Shown in pieces: positions 23,990 through 33,427 of a stretch of DNA of 64,000 nt. The DNA comes from Raineyella antarctica. Its GTDB lineage: Bacteria; Actinomycetota; Actinomycetes; Propionibacteriales; Propionibacteriaceae. The stretch covers positions 1 through 64,000 of the forward strand of contig NZ_FMYF01000013.1 of assembly GCF_900092135.1 (NCBI RefSeq), written 5' to 3'. Every line of letters begins with the position of its first letter. Position 1 is the first letter of the stretch. The translations under genes and the position numbers were made by a program. The notes below the pieces were generated by a model. That model had not been told where the DNA came from. It did no database searches and saw nothing but the letters and a program-made list of their open reading frames with translations.

Positions 23990-26089
23990 GTGGCTGTCGA
24001 GATTGAAACCGACCTGGCCAAGGTTCGCAACATTGGCATCATGGCCCACATTGACGCCGGTAAGACCACTACTACCGAGCGCATCCTGTTCTACACGGGC
24101 ATCAACTACAAGATCGGTGAGGTCCACGAGGGTGGCGCCACGATGGACTGGATGGAGCAGGAGCAGGAGCGTGGCATCACCATCACCTCCGCCGCCACCA
24201 CGTGCCACTGGCACGACATCCAGATCAACATCATCGACACCCCCGGCCACGTGGACTTCACGGTCGAGGTCGAGCGGTCGCTGCGCGTCCTCGACGGCGC
24301 CGTCGCCGTCTTCGACGGTGTCGCCGGCGTCGAGCCGCAGTCGATGACCGTGTGGCGCCAGGCCGACAAGTACGGCGTGCCGCGCATCTGCTTCGTCAAC
24401 AAGCTCGACCGCACGGGTGCCAGCTTCGAGCACGCCGTCCAGACCATCCGTACCCGCCTGGGTGCCACGGCCGCTGTCATGCAGCTGCCGCTGGGCTCCG
24501 AGGGCGGCTTCTACGGCGTCATTGACCTGGTCTACATGCGTGCACTCGTGTGGCGCGGCGAGACCACCGTCGGCGAGGACTACGAGATCGAGGAGATCCC
24601 GGCCGACATGAAGGAGGCCGCCGAGGCCGCTCGTACCGAGCTCCTCGAGGTCATCGCGGAGAACGACGACGAGTTCATGGAGAAGTACCTCGGTGGCGAG
24701 GACTTCACCCCGGAGGAGCTGAAGGCCGCCGTACGTCGCGCCGTGCTGTCCAGCTCGATCACCGCCGTCTTCACCGGCAGCGCCTTCAAGAACAAGGGCG
24801 TGCAGCCGCTGCTCGACGCCGTCGTCGACTACCTGCCCTCCCCGCTGGACGTCCCCGCCATCGAGGGCTTCAAGCCCGGCGACGAGTCCGTGGTCATCGA
24901 GCGCCACCCGAGCGACAGCGAGCCGCTGTCCATGCTGGCGTTCAAGATCGCCGCCGACCCGCACCTGGGCCGCCTGACCTACATCCGGGTCTACTCCGGC
25001 CGTCTGGAGACCGGTTCGACCGTGCTCAACTCGGTCAAGGGCAAGAAGGAGCGCATCGGCAAGATCTACCAGATGCACGCCAACAAGCGCGAGGAGATCG
25101 CCTCGATCGGCGCCGGCCAGATCGTCGCCGTGATGGGCCTGAAGGACACCGGCACCGGTGACACCCTGTGCGACCCGGCCAAGCCCGTCGTGCTGGAGTC
25201 CATGACCTTCCCGGCCCCGGTCATCGAGCAGGCCATCGAGCCGAAGTCGAAGGCCGACCAGGAGAAGCTCGGCGTCGCGATCCAGCGCCTCGCCGAGGAG
25301 GACCCGACCTTCCAGGTCCACACCGACGAGGAGACCGGCCAGACGATCATCGCCGGCATGGGTGAGCTCCACCTGGACGTGCTGATCGACCGGATGAAGC
25401 GTGAGTTCCACGTCGAGGCGAACATCGGCAAGCCCCAGGTTGCCTACCGTGAGTCGCTGAAGAAGAAGGTCGTCAAGTTCGAGTACACCCACAAGAAGCA
25501 GTCGGGTGGTTCGGGCCAGTACGGTCGCGTCATCATCGACGTGGAGCCGGGCGAGCCGGGCACCGGCTATGAGTTCGTCAACGCCGTGACCGGTGGACGT
25601 ATCCCCAAGGAGTACATCCCCTCGGTCGACGCCGGTATCCAGGACGCCATGCAGTTCGGCGTGCTCGCGGGCTACCCCGTCGAGGACGTCAAGGTGACCC
25701 TGACCGACGGTGCCTACCACGACGTCGACTCCTCGGAGCTCGCGTTCAAGATCGCCGGTTCGATGGCCTTCAAGGAGGCCGCGAAGAAGGCCAACCCGGT
25801 CCTCCTCGAGCCGATCATGTCCGTCGACGTGACCACCCCCGAGGACTACCTGGGCACCGTCATCGGTGACCTGAACGCCCGTCGTGGCCAGGTCCAGTCG
25901 ATGGAGGACCAGCACGGCAACAAGGTCGTCCACGCCCTCGTCCCGCTGTCGGAGATGTTCGGCTACGTCGGCGACCTGCGGTCGAAGACCTCGGGCCAGG
26001 CCTCGTACTCGATGGAGTTCAACTCCTACGCGGAGACCCCGAAGACGGTCTCGGACGAGATCATCCAGAAGGCCCGCGGCGGCGAGTGA
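23990..26089 (+). CDS. fusA: Elongation factor G
   Basis: GTPase that drives translocation. 699 residues, GTG start. P-loop AHIDAGKT (19-26), DTPGHVDF and NKLDR form the G domain. Domain IV contains [11 protein letters not shown] and domain V ends in KARGGE. A single fusA is seen in the window. The 246 bp ahead of it contain no clear gene or promoter. Confidence 0.97.
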   Translation: MAVEIETDLAKVRNIGIMAHIDAGKTTTTERILFYTGINYKIGEVHEGGATMDWMEQEQERGITITSAATTCHWHDIQINIIDTPGHVDFTVEVERSLRVLDGAVAVFDGVAGVEPQSMTVWRQADKYGVPRICFVNKLDRTGASFEHAVQTIRTRLGATAAVMQLPLGSEGGFYGVIDLVYMRALVWRGETTVGEDYEIEEIPADMKEAAEAARTELLEVIAENDDEFMEKYLGGEDFTPEELKAAVRRAVLSSSITAVFTGSAFKNKGVQPLLDAVVDYLPSPLDVPAIEGFKPGDESVVIERHPSDSEPLSMLAFKIAADPHLGRLTYIRVYSGRLETGSTVLNSVKGKKERIGKIYQMHANKREEIASIGAGQIVAVMGLKDTGTGDTLCDPAKPVVLESMTFPAPVIEQAIEPKSKADQEKLGVAIQRLAEEDPTFQVHTDEETGQTIIAGMGELHLDVLIDRMKREFHVEANIGKPQVAYRESLKKKVVKFEYTHKKQSGGSGQYGRVIIDVEPGEPGTGYEFVNAVTGGRIPKEYIPSVDAGIQDAMQFGVLAGYPVEDVKVTLTDGAYHDVDSSELAFKIAGSMAFKEAAKKANPVLLEPIMSVDVTTPEDYLGTVIGDLNARRGQVQSMEDQHGNKVVHALVPLSEMFGYVGDLRSKTSGQASYSMEFNSYAETPKTVSDEIIQKARGGE

Positions 26090-26106
26090 TCGCCTGAGTT
26101 CCTGAA

Positions 26107-26160
26107 CGGCGCCGCGCAGTCGGACCGATCCACGGCGATCGGTTTGACTGGGCGGCGCCG
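26107..26160 (+). terminator. Long hairpin between fusA and tuf
   Basis: A stem of about 24 bp with three mismatches or wobbles (26107-26130 with 26137-26160) closes a 6-nt loop. There is no U tract, so it could be a terminator, an attenuator or an mRNA-processing site that uncouples tuf from fusA. Confidence 0.65.
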
Positions 26161-26276
26161 AGAGGGAACACTAAGTTGGGTCACCCACGGGCGACCCGAC
26201 AGTAGTCAGACCGGTACTCCGGTAGAAAACACGCTCGTCTCGCAACCTGTGAGGCGACCATCAAGAAGGAGCCCCA

Positions 26277-27467
26277 GTGGCAAAGGCCAAGTTCGAGCGG
26301 ACCAAGCCGCACGTCAACATCGGCACCATCGGGCACATCGACCACGGCAAGACCACTCTGACCGCGGCGATCTCGAAGGTGCTCCACGACAAGTACCCGG
26401 ACCTGAACGAGGAGTCCCCCTTCGACTCCATCGACAAGGCTCCCGAGGAGCGTCAGCGCGGCATCACGATCTCGATCGCCCACATCGAGTACCAGACCGA
26501 GAAGCGCCACTACGCGCACGTTGACTGCCCCGGTCACGCTGACTACGTCAAGAACATGATCACCGGTGCTGCCCAGATGGACGGCGCCATCCTGGTTGTG
26601 GCCGCCACCGACGGCCCGATGCCGCAGACCCGCGAGCACGTGCTGCTCGCCCGCCAGGTGGGCGTGCCCGCCATGGTCGTCGCCCTGAACAAGTGCGACA
26701 TGGTCGACGACGAGGAGCTCATCGAGCTCGTCGAGATGGAGGTCCGCGAGCTGCTGGCTTCGCAGGACTTCGACGAGGACTGCCCCGTCGTCCGCATCTC
26801 CGCCTACCAGGCCCTGCAGGGTGTCCCGGAGTGGGTCAAGTCCGTCGAGGACCTGATGGACGCGGTCGACGACTACATCCCGACCCCGGTCCGCGAGACC
26901 GACAAGCCCTTCCTGATGCCCGTTGAGGACGTCTTCACGATCACCGGTCGTGGCACCGTCGTCACCGGCCGTATCGAGCGTGGCATCGTCAAGGTCAACG
27001 AGACCGTCGAGATCGTCGGTATCCACGACAAGACCCAGTCCACCACGGTGACCGGCGTCGAGATGTTCCGCAAGCTGCTCGACTCGGGCGAGGCTGGCGA
27101 CAACGTCGGCCTGCTGCTGCGTGGCACCAAGAAGGAAGACGTGCAGCGCGGCATGGTCGTCTGCAAGCCCGGCTCGGTCACCCCGCACACCGAGTTCGAG
27201 GGTCGCGTCTACATCCTGAACAAGGACGAGGGTGGCCGTCACAAGCCGTTCTTCGCCCACTACGCACCGCAGTTCTACTTCCGTACGACCGACGTGACCG
27301 GCGCCATCGAGCTGCCGGAGGGTGTCGACATGGTCATGCCCGGTGACAACACCGACATGAAGGTCACCCTGATCCACCCGATCGCCATGGAGCAGGGCCT
27401 GAAGTTCGCCATCCGCGAGGGTGGCCGCACCGTCGGCGCCGGCAACGTGACCAAGGTCATCAAGTGA
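26277..27467 (+). CDS. tuf: Elongation factor Tu
   Basis: Delivers aminoacyl-tRNA to the ribosome. 396 residues, GTG start after [14 protein letters not shown] (19-26), DCPGHADY and NKCD are intact. Domains II and III are complete, ending [13 protein letters not shown] 187-bp gap with a large hairpin separates it from fusA, and a terminator follows. Confidence 0.97.
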   Translation: MAKAKFERTKPHVNIGTIGHIDHGKTTLTAAISKVLHDKYPDLNEESPFDSIDKAPEERQRGITISIAHIEYQTEKRHYAHVDCPGHADYVKNMITGAAQMDGAILVVAATDGPMPQTREHVLLARQVGVPAMVVALNKCDMVDDEELIELVEMEVRELLASQDFDEDCPVVRISAYQALQGVPEWVKSVEDLMDAVDDYIPTPVRETDKPFLMPVEDVFTITGRGTVVTGRIERGIVKVNETVEIVGIHDKTQSTTVTGVEMFRKLLDSGEAGDNVGLLLRGTKKEDVQRGMVVCKPGSVTPHTEFEGRVYILNKDEGGRHKPFFAHYAPQFYFRTTDVTGAIELPEGVDMVMPGDNTDMKVTLIHPIAMEQGLKFAIREGGRTVGAGNVTKVIK

Positions 27468-27513
27468 CCTTGTGGCACCAGCCACGCTGATCAGGTTCGA
27501 CTGATCGACCAAG

Positions 27514-27543
27514 GAGGCCCGTCCCCGTCAGGGGGCGGGCCTC
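27514..27543 (+). terminator. Terminator after tuf
   Basis: A 13-bp stem (27514-27526 with 27531-27543, mostly GAGGCCCG/CGGGCCTC) has a very short loop and is followed by TTGT. Confidence 0.8.
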
Positions 27544-27974
27544 TTGTCATGCGTGGGTCCGGGGCGTACGTGTGGGGGCCCGGCTCGGGTGGGGCCCGGG
27601 CGCGGCCTGGGCTGGGACGTGGCTCGGCCTGGGCAACCAACATGGGGGTCGCGGCGGATCGAGGCGGTGCCGAGGCCTGCCCTGGAAGCTGTGCGCTGCC
27701 GTTGGCGGACTTCAATGCCCCTCTCAGGCCTCGCTGCCGTTGCAAGGGCAGTGAGGTCGGCCAGCTGCAGCGAACGTCCCCGGCGGCAGCGAACCTGGCC
27801 AGTGGCGGGGAGTGGGGCCAGAGTCCAGCCGGGGCCGAGGGGAGGAACCGGGGCGAGGGCAGCGTCCAGCCGGGGCCGAGGGCGGCGAACCGGGGCGAGG
27901 GCAGCGAACTCCAGCGCCACCGTCCGGGAACCGGCACCCTTGACCCTCCCGGAGCCTCGTGTGAGGATCGGCGC
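27544..27974. repeat. Repeat-rich gene-free region downstream of tuf
   Basis: Contains a copy of the dispersed element at 27731-27764 (32 of 34 bases identical to 11069-11102) and several GCAGCGAAC motifs. The frame that runs through it into the hemerythrin gene has low-complexity composition and is not taken as coding. Confidence 0.6.
27823..27905 (+). repeat. Two tandem repeats of 41-42 bp
   Basis: Units 27823-27863 and 27864-27905 both begin GTCCAGCCGGGGCCGAGGG and end CGGGGCGAGGGCAGC; they differ by a few bases and one indel. The next bases (GAAC) suggest relation to the GCAGCGAAC motif. Confidence 0.85.
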
Positions 27975-28451
27975 ATGTGCAACTACTGCGGATGCCAGGA
28001 GCAGACGCTGATCCGTGACTACTACGCCGAACACAACGGCTCCCGCGACCTCGCCGACCGCGCCCGGCGCCAGATGGACGAGGGCAGGTACGACGAGGCC
28101 CGGGAACACGTCACGCTCCTGCTCGCCGAGCTGGAGGGCCACTGGGCGGGGGAGGAGGGCGGCCTGTTCGCCGTGATGGTGGACCGCTACCCGGACGACT
28201 TCGCCGACTACATCCGCCCGCTGGTCGAGGAGCATCGGGCCCTGGCCACGTTCCTGCGCGAGCTGGACGTCACGGACGCGGAGCACCGGGCCGCGTTCGC
28301 CGCCCAGGTCCTGGAGCTGCACGAGCACATGATGCGCGAGGAGGACTCGCTCTTCCCTGCCTCGGTCGTGACGTTCGACGGGGAGGACTGGACGCGGGCG
28401 ATCGACGGCTGGCAGCAGGCGCACCCGGGTCGTGAACTGATCGCCGACTGA
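27975..28451 (+). CDS. Hemerythrin HHE domain protein
   Basis: Predicted cytoplasmic di-iron protein that binds oxygen or nitric oxide or senses redox. 158 residues from the ATG at 27975, preceded by GAGGATC. It begins MCNYCGC, a Cys-rich leader seen in many actinobacterial members. Likely iron ligands are His20, His56, Glu60, His87, His116 and Glu123 (YAEH, EGHWAGEE, VEEHRAL, ELHEHMMREED). It is a single gene between the tuf repeats and a convergent GH3 gene. NO or oxygen handling would suit the nitrate-respiring lifestyle implied by the nar genes, but no direct link is visible. Confidence 0.88.
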   Translation: MCNYCGCQEQTLIRDYYAEHNGSRDLADRARRQMDEGRYDEAREHVTLLLAELEGHWAGEEGGLFAVMVDRYPDDFADYIRPLVEEHRALATFLRELDVTDAEHRAAFAAQVLELHEHMMREEDSLFPASVVTFDGEDWTRAIDGWQQAHPGRELIAD

Positions 28452-28474
28452 ACCCGGCACAACAGCACAACGGA

Positions 28475-28510
28475 AAGGGCCGGCCACCCCGCGGGGGGTG
28501 ACCGGCCCTT
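28475..28510. terminator. Bidirectional terminator between hemerythrin and GH3 genes
   Basis: A 16-bp stem with one mismatch (28475-28490 with about 28495-28510), AA on one flank and TT on the other, lies between convergent genes. Confidence 0.8.
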
Positions 28511-28599
28511 CTCGATCCTCTGTGGAGCCCGTGCCGGGTCCCGGGGAGGCACCCGACGAGGCCCGTCTCAGCGACGTGCCAGCCAGGGCCCCAGTGGCC

Positions 28600-30321
28600 T
28601 CAGAGGCGCGCCTGCCACTTGTCGGTCCAGACCAGGTCGTTCGGCTGGCCCTTGAACTCCGACTTGCCCTCGAGCTTGTCGATCGTCTGCTTGACCGTCT
28701 CCGCGTTGGCGGCGTACGCGTTGACGTAGCACTTCACCATGGTCGCGTCGTGCAGGTGCGTGGTGAAGTTGAACGACACCATGAACGTGGGGACCTCCCA
28801 CACGTACCACGGGCACTCGTTGCTCATGGCGGTCTTCCACTGGATGCGGTAGTTGTTCTGCGCGCCGTAGCCGATCACCTCGGCGACGACCAGCGCCGCG
28901 TCCACCTCCTCGCGGTACTTCAGCGTCGCACCCTTGACCCGGGTGGTGCCGTCGTTGAGGGTGACCTGGTAGCCGCGCGACTCCAGCTCCTTGGTGACCA
29001 GGTCGACGGTCTCGTCGCTGCCGGCGGCGATGCCGCCCTTCTCACCGGCCAGGTAGTAGAGCCGGATGCGCTTGTGGTCGGTGGGGTTGAGGGGCAGCTG
29101 GTCCAGGGTGTTCTTGACCAGCGTGATGCCCTTGTCCGCGGCCTCGGCGCGCATCTGCAGGTGCTCCTCGCAGCCGACGACCTCGAGCTCCTCGGGCGCC
29201 TTGGTGAGGGTGCCGTTCGCCTTCTTCTCGGGGAGGCGGAGCTTGGCCTTCAGGCCGAGGATGCGGCGCAGCGCATCGGTCATCCGCTCCTCGCTGATGA
29301 CACCGTTGCGGTAGCCCTTCAGCATGAAGCCGAAGTCCTCGTCGATGTCGTTGAAGAACAGGAACATGTCGCAGCCGGCGGCGATCGAGCGGGGGACGTA
29401 GTCCTCGCGGCGCATCGCGGAGGTCATGCCGAGCATGTGCGAGGCGTCGGTGATCAGCAGGCCGTTGAAGTCGAGCTTCTCCTTCAGCAGCGTGGTCGCC
29501 AGCTCCGGGGCCAGCGTGGCGGGCAGCACGTCCTTGTCCTGCAGACCGGGGACGAGGGCCTTCTGGACGGCCGGCGCGGCGATGTGGCCGGCCATCACCA
29601 TGTCGAGCCCGTTGGCGATGTGGTGGGCGTACACGCGACCGTACGTGTCCATCCACTTGTCCATCTCGAACTCGTTGATGCCCAGCACCAGGTGCTGGTC
29701 GCGCTCCTCCAGGCCGTCACCGGGGAAGTGCTTGACGCAGCACAGCACCTCGGACTCCTTGAGGCCCTCGACGTACGCGGAGGTGTAGGTGATGACGTCG
29801 TCCGGGTTGGTGCCGTACGCCCGGGTGTTGACGATCGTGTTGCGCCAGTTGTAGAGGATGTCCACGCACGGGTCGAAGTTCACGTTGACGCCGAGGGCGG
29901 CCTCCTCGCGGCCGGAGACGTAGCCGGCGTCGTGGGCGACCTTGGGGTCGCGGGAGGCCTCGGACTGGGCGCCCGACGCGATGTAGGTGCCGTCCTTGCA
30001 GGCGCCGTTGCCGCCGGCATCACAGTTCGCGGCCACCAGCAGCGGGATCTTGGAGTCCGTCTGCAGCTCGTTCAGCAGGTTCTGCACCTGGTCGGACGTA
30101 CCGCCCTGGTAACGCGCCCCGCCGATGTGGTACTTGGCCAGGATCTCCTTGTTGGTCAGGGTGTTGCCGGAGAACTGGTCGGCCCCGAAGAAGAACAGGT
30201 TGACGAAGAGCTGGCCCACCTTCTCCTCGTCGCTCAGGGAGGCGATGGTGTCCTCGACCCAGGCGATCCGTTCGGCATCGAGGTTGTAGGGCTTCTGGGT
30301 CAGGTCGACTTGTGCGGGCAT
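28600..30321 (-). CDS. Glycoside hydrolase family 3, NagZ-like (cytoplasmic)
   Basis: Predicted beta-N-acetylglucosaminidase or related GH3 enzyme, 573 residues without a signal peptide. The barrel carries KHFPGDG (197-203) followed by Asp208-x-His210, the Asp-His dyad that serves as acid/base in NagZ-type members; the usual GHG is GDG here. The probable nucleophile is Asp292 in LLITDASHM. An alpha/beta sandwich domain follows (about 370-573). It is the last gene of a GH3-HAD-GH3 group and is a paralogue of the gene at 31454-33223. NagZ-type GH3 enzymes with His acid/base can also be phosphorylases, which would fit the neighbouring phosphatase-like protein; this is inferred. Substrate unknown. 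Confidence 0.85.
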   Translation of the reverse strand: MPAQVDLTQKPYNLDAERIAWVEDTIASLSDEEKVGQLFVNLFFFGADQFSGNTLTNKEILAKYHIGGARYQGGTSDQVQNLLNELQTDSKIPLLVAANCDAGGNGACKDGTYIASGAQSEASRDPKVAHDAGYVSGREEAALGVNVNFDPCVDILYNWRNTIVNTRAYGTNPDDVITYTSAYVEGLKESEVLCCVKHFPGDGLEERDQHLVLGINEFEMDKWMDTYGRVYAHHIANGLDMVMAGHIAAPAVQKALVPGLQDKDVLPATLAPELATTLLKEKLDFNGLLITDASHMLGMTSAMRREDYVPRSIAAGCDMFLFFNDIDEDFGFMLKGYRNGVISEERMTDALRRILGLKAKLRLPEKKANGTLTKAPEELEVVGCEEHLQMRAEAADKGITLVKNTLDQLPLNPTDHKRIRLYYLAGEKGGIAAGSDETVDLVTKELESRGYQVTLNDGTTRVKGATLKYREEVDAALVVAEVIGYGAQNNYRIQWKTAMSNECPWYVWEVPTFMVSFNFTTHLHDATMVKCYVNAYAANAETVKQTIDKLEGKSEFKGQPNDLVWTDKWQARL

Positions 30322-30437
30322 CGGGACGTCCTGTCTGTAGTGCGTGTGTGCTGTGCTGGGGGCCGGTCGGGTGGGCCGGAGCGAAGGGTCCGGTCAGCTG
30401 GCCGGAGTGAAGGCGATCGGTCGGCTGGGGCCGGAGG

Positions 30438-30474
30438 GCCGCGTACGCCCGTCGTGGTGACGGGCGTACGCGGC
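30438..30474. terminator. Perfect 16-bp hairpin between HAD and downstream GH3 gene
   Basis: 30438-30453 pairs fully with 30459-30474 around a 5-nt loop (arms GCCGCGTACGCCCGTC and its complement). On the minus strand it stands after the HAD gene and before the second GH3 gene, so it may end or attenuate the transcript. No U tract. Confidence 0.75.
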
Positions 30475-30481
30475 AGGGGGC

Positions 30482-31420
30482 TTACTTGACCCGAGGCATC
30501 GAGACCTTGCGGTTCCCCGAGACGGTCTCCCACGGGACCTCGTCGGGGAGCTTGGCGTTGTACTCGTCGATCAGCTGCTGCTGGTAGGCGCCGGCGTACG
30601 TGCCGTCGAGGAACCTGGCCAGCGCCTCGTCCTTGAAGCGCTCCCAGGAGTGCTTCTCCTGGCCGGGCAGGATCGGGTAGAACAGGCAGTCGACCTTCGA
30701 GGCGGCGTCGCGGTCGCCGGGGGCGTCACCGATCAGCAGGATGTGGTCGTCGGGGTACTTGCCCTTGGCGGCGTACTGGACGTGCTCGGCCTTGGAGCCC
30801 ATCTCCTGGCCGGCGATCACCTGCATGTACTGGGCGATGCCGTGCTCGTTCCACTCACGGTTGAGTGCCTCCAGCGGGGTGGCGGAGACGGTCATCTCGT
30901 CCACGCTGTCGTGCATCGCCTGCATGGCCTCGCGCACCCCCGGGAACGGGCCGCAGCCGTGCACCATGTCGGCGATCCGGGCGTTGACGTCGTTGCCCCA
31001 GGCGATCATCCGCTCGGCGGTCTCGGAGGGGTGCTCCTTGGCGAAGGCGGCCACGCCCTTGTCGGAGAGCGGGTGGTCGGACTCGATGAACTGGGTCAGC
31101 TCCGGGTAGTCCGGGATGGTGACGCCGCGCTCGGCGACCTCCGCCCGGTCCCGCAGCAGGTCGAGCAGCTGGCGCAGGGCGAGCCACCGGTTCAGGCCGC
31201 GGGTGATCGAGCCGAGGTTGACGAACAGGGCCGTCTCGCGGGCCAGGGTGGACACCGGCTGCAGGTCCCACCCCTTGATGTACGCGGGGGTGAAGCACTC
31301 CAGGTGCTTGATGTCCATCGCGTCCATCGCACAGCCATCGGAGTCGATACCGGCGAAGAAGTCCTTCGTCGGCTTGAAGTCGACCAGTACCTGGGCGGCC
31401 GCGGGGATGTTCTCGGTCAT
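30482..31420 (-). CDS. HAD family hydrolase between two GH3 genes
   Basis: Haloacid dehalogenase superfamily protein of 312 residues. Motif I is IDSDGCAMD with nucleophile Asp26 and acid/base Asp28, where the third position is usually DxDGT. Motif II may be SATPLE, motif III includes GSKAEH, and motif IV is IGDAPGDRDAA. A large helical cap lies between motifs I and II. It has no signal peptide. The ATG follows AAGGA. It should be a phosphatase acting on a small, perhaps sugar, phosphate. Its position between two NagZ-like genes suggests it acts on their products; neither substrate nor reaction is known. Confidence 0.8.
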   Translation of the reverse strand: MTENIPAAAQVLVDFKPTKDFFAGIDSDGCAMDAMDIKHLECFTPAYIKGWDLQPVSTLARETALFVNLGSITRGLNRWLALRQLLDLLRDRAEVAERGVTIPDYPELTQFIESDHPLSDKGVAAFAKEHPSETAERMIAWGNDVNARIADMVHGCGPFPGVREAMQAMHDSVDEMTVSATPLEALNREWNEHGIAQYMQVIAGQEMGSKAEHVQYAAKGKYPDDHILLIGDAPGDRDAASKVDCLFYPILPGQEKHSWERFKDEALARFLDGTYAGAYQQQLIDEYNAKLPDEVPWETVSGNRKVSMPRVK

Positions 31421-31453
31421 GGAAAGTCCTTACTCGTTCGCTGGGCCGGGTGG

Positions 31454-33223
31454 TCAGATGTGGCTGTCCGGCAGGCCGCCGAAGGCATCGACGGGGGAGA
31501 TGCCGGTGAACTGCGACTTGCCCTCGAGCTTGTCGAGCACCGCGTCCTGGGTGAAGTCCTTGTCGTCGTAGGCGTTGATGAACGTCTTGATCTGGGGGAC
31601 GTCGGGCAGGTGGTTCGGGCAGGCGAACGAGACGAAGATCGTCGGGACCTCGTGGACGTACCACGGGATGTCCATCGTGCCCTTGGTGGAGGGCCAGTAG
31701 ACGCGCTCGATCGGCTGCATCAGGCCGTCGACCTTGGCCACCGAGATGACGAGGTCGTAGTTGTCGGTGATGTCGGAGATCGGGGACTTGCCCTCGTACG
31801 CGCTCATCACCAGCTTGGCCAGCTCGTCCGGGCCCTTGCCCTCGGCCTTGCGCTTGAGGGACTCGTACACGGTCACCTCGTAGCCGCGCTCGCGCATCTT
31901 CTCGGCGAAGGAGTCCGCGGGATGGCCGGCACCGCCACTGAGGGAGGTCATCGGGTTGGGCGAGCCCTCGATCGGGACGACCAGCACCCGCTTGTGCTTC
32001 TCGGTCGAGATCGGCAGCGGGGCGAAGCGCTTGTCCTGGTCCTTGACCAGGGTGATCGCCCGGTCGGCCACCTCGACGGCGAGGGCCTTGTTCTCCGGCA
32101 GGCCGATCTTGTCCAGCGCGTCCTCCTTGGGCGGCAGCAGCTCGGCGCGGGAGCGCTGGTGCAGGCCCAGCTTGGCCTTCAGGCCCAGCGTGCGGGTGAT
32201 CGCCTCGTCGAGGCGCTCCTGGGTGAGCAGCCCGTTCGAGAGGCCCTCCTTCATCCAGGCGACGTCCTCGTCGGGGTCGTTGAAGAACAGGAACAGGTCG
32301 CAGCCGGCCATGATGGCTGTCGGCAGCACCTCGCGGCGCGGCATCGCGCCGGTCATCGCGACCATGTGCGAGGCATCGGTGACGACGACGCCATTGAAGC
32401 CGAGCTGGCCACGCAGCAGGTCGGTGGTGATCGCCTTGCTCAGCGTGGCGGGCAGGATGTCCTCGTCGGTCATCTGCGGCTCGAACTTCTTCTGGTAGCT
32501 CGGCAGCGCGATGTGGCCGGCCATGATCGAGGGCAGGCCGGCGTCGATCAGGCCCTGGTAGACCTTCCCGAAGGTGGCGTCCCACTCGTCGGTGGACAGC
32601 CAGTTGGGGGCGGAGGAGAGGTGCTGGTCGCGCTCGTCGATGCCGTCACCGGGCCAGTGCTTGGCGGCGGGCATGATGCCGGACTCCATGATGCCCTTCA
32701 TGTAGGCCTTCGACATCTCCAGCACCAGGTCGGGGTCCTTGCCCCAGGTCCGCACCGAGATGATCGGGTTGCGCCAGTTGTTGTTCAGGTCGACGATCGG
32801 GGCGAACGACCAGTTGCAGCCGATGGCGGCCGCCTCGACGCCGGAGATGCGGCCCATCTCGTACGCGTACTTCGGGTCACCGGTTGCCGCGATCTTCACC
32901 TCGTGGCCGACGTAGGTGCCGTCGTTGGCGGCACCGTTGCCACCGGCCTCGGTGTTCGCGGCGATCAGCAGCGGGATCCTGGTGTTGTCCTGCAGGCACC
33001 GGTTCTGCTCCCAGATCTCCGGCGCGGGCGCCTTCTGGTAGCGCACGCCGGCGATGTGGTAAGTGTCCAGCACACCCTTGAGGTACTCAGGGTCGCGGCT
33101 GGACCCCATGTTGATGAAGAGCTGGCCGATCTTCTCGTCGAGTGACATCGACGCGAGGGTCTGTTCGACCCAGGCCACCCCCTCGTCGTCCAGGTTGAAC
33201 GGCATCGCCTTGAGATCGACCAC
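31454..33223 (-). CDS. Glycoside hydrolase family 3, NagZ-like (cytoplasmic)
   Basis: 589 residues, GTG start after GAGGAG, no signal peptide. The acid/base motif is KHWPGDG (188-194) with Asp199-x-His201. The nucleophile is Asp283 in VVVTDASHM. The C-terminal sandwich domain ends in LDKLEGKSQFTG, which matches LEGKSEFKG in the downstream paralogue. Shared segments AGCDxFLFFND and PWYVxEVPT show the pair arose by duplication. It is first in the GH3-HAD-GH3 group, so the group promoter should lie in 33224-33427. A role in cytoplasmic breakdown of N-acetylglucosaminides, for example muropeptide recycling, is inferred. No transporter gene is adjacent. Confidence 0.85.
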   Translation of the reverse strand: MVDLKAMPFNLDDEGVAWVEQTLASMSLDEKIGQLFINMGSSRDPEYLKGVLDTYHIAGVRYQKAPAPEIWEQNRCLQDNTRIPLLIAANTEAGGNGAANDGTYVGHEVKIAATGDPKYAYEMGRISGVEAAAIGCNWSFAPIVDLNNNWRNPIISVRTWGKDPDLVLEMSKAYMKGIMESGIMPAAKHWPGDGIDERDQHLSSAPNWLSTDEWDATFGKVYQGLIDAGLPSIMAGHIALPSYQKKFEPQMTDEDILPATLSKAITTDLLRGQLGFNGVVVTDASHMVAMTGAMPRREVLPTAIMAGCDLFLFFNDPDEDVAWMKEGLSNGLLTQERLDEAITRTLGLKAKLGLHQRSRAELLPPKEDALDKIGLPENKALAVEVADRAITLVKDQDKRFAPLPISTEKHKRVLVVPIEGSPNPMTSLSGGAGHPADSFAEKMRERGYEVTVYESLKRKAEGKGPDELAKLVMSAYEGKSPISDITDNYDLVISVAKVDGLMQPIERVYWPSTKGTMDIPWYVHEVPTIFVSFACPNHLPDVPQIKTFINAYDDKDFTQDAVLDKLEGKSQFTGISPVDAFGGLPDSHI

Positions 33224-33427
33224 GGCCCTGACTCCTCATCGTGTCATCACTGTTTCTTCGGGACGTTCTCAACCTAACGAGGCGCCGAGAAGGTCGGACA
33301 GTGAATGCCAAGTGTTGCCAGTAGCGGGATGTCCGCCGCCCGCCGACACCGGGGCTGTGATGGGGTGGAGGGCTGGGGGCCGGGCCCCGGGATCAGTTGT
33401 GCCAGCGCCGGGGCTCGGTCTCAGCCG

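Noticed and set aside
27549-27974. Upstream extension of the hemerythrin gene
   Set aside because: It is translated tandem repeat sequence. The MCNYCGC start is typical of the family and has a ribosome binding site.
28600-33223. GH3 enzymes as secreted beta-glucosidases
   Set aside because: Neither protein has a signal peptide, and the KH(F/W)PGDG...D-x-H motif is of the NagZ type.
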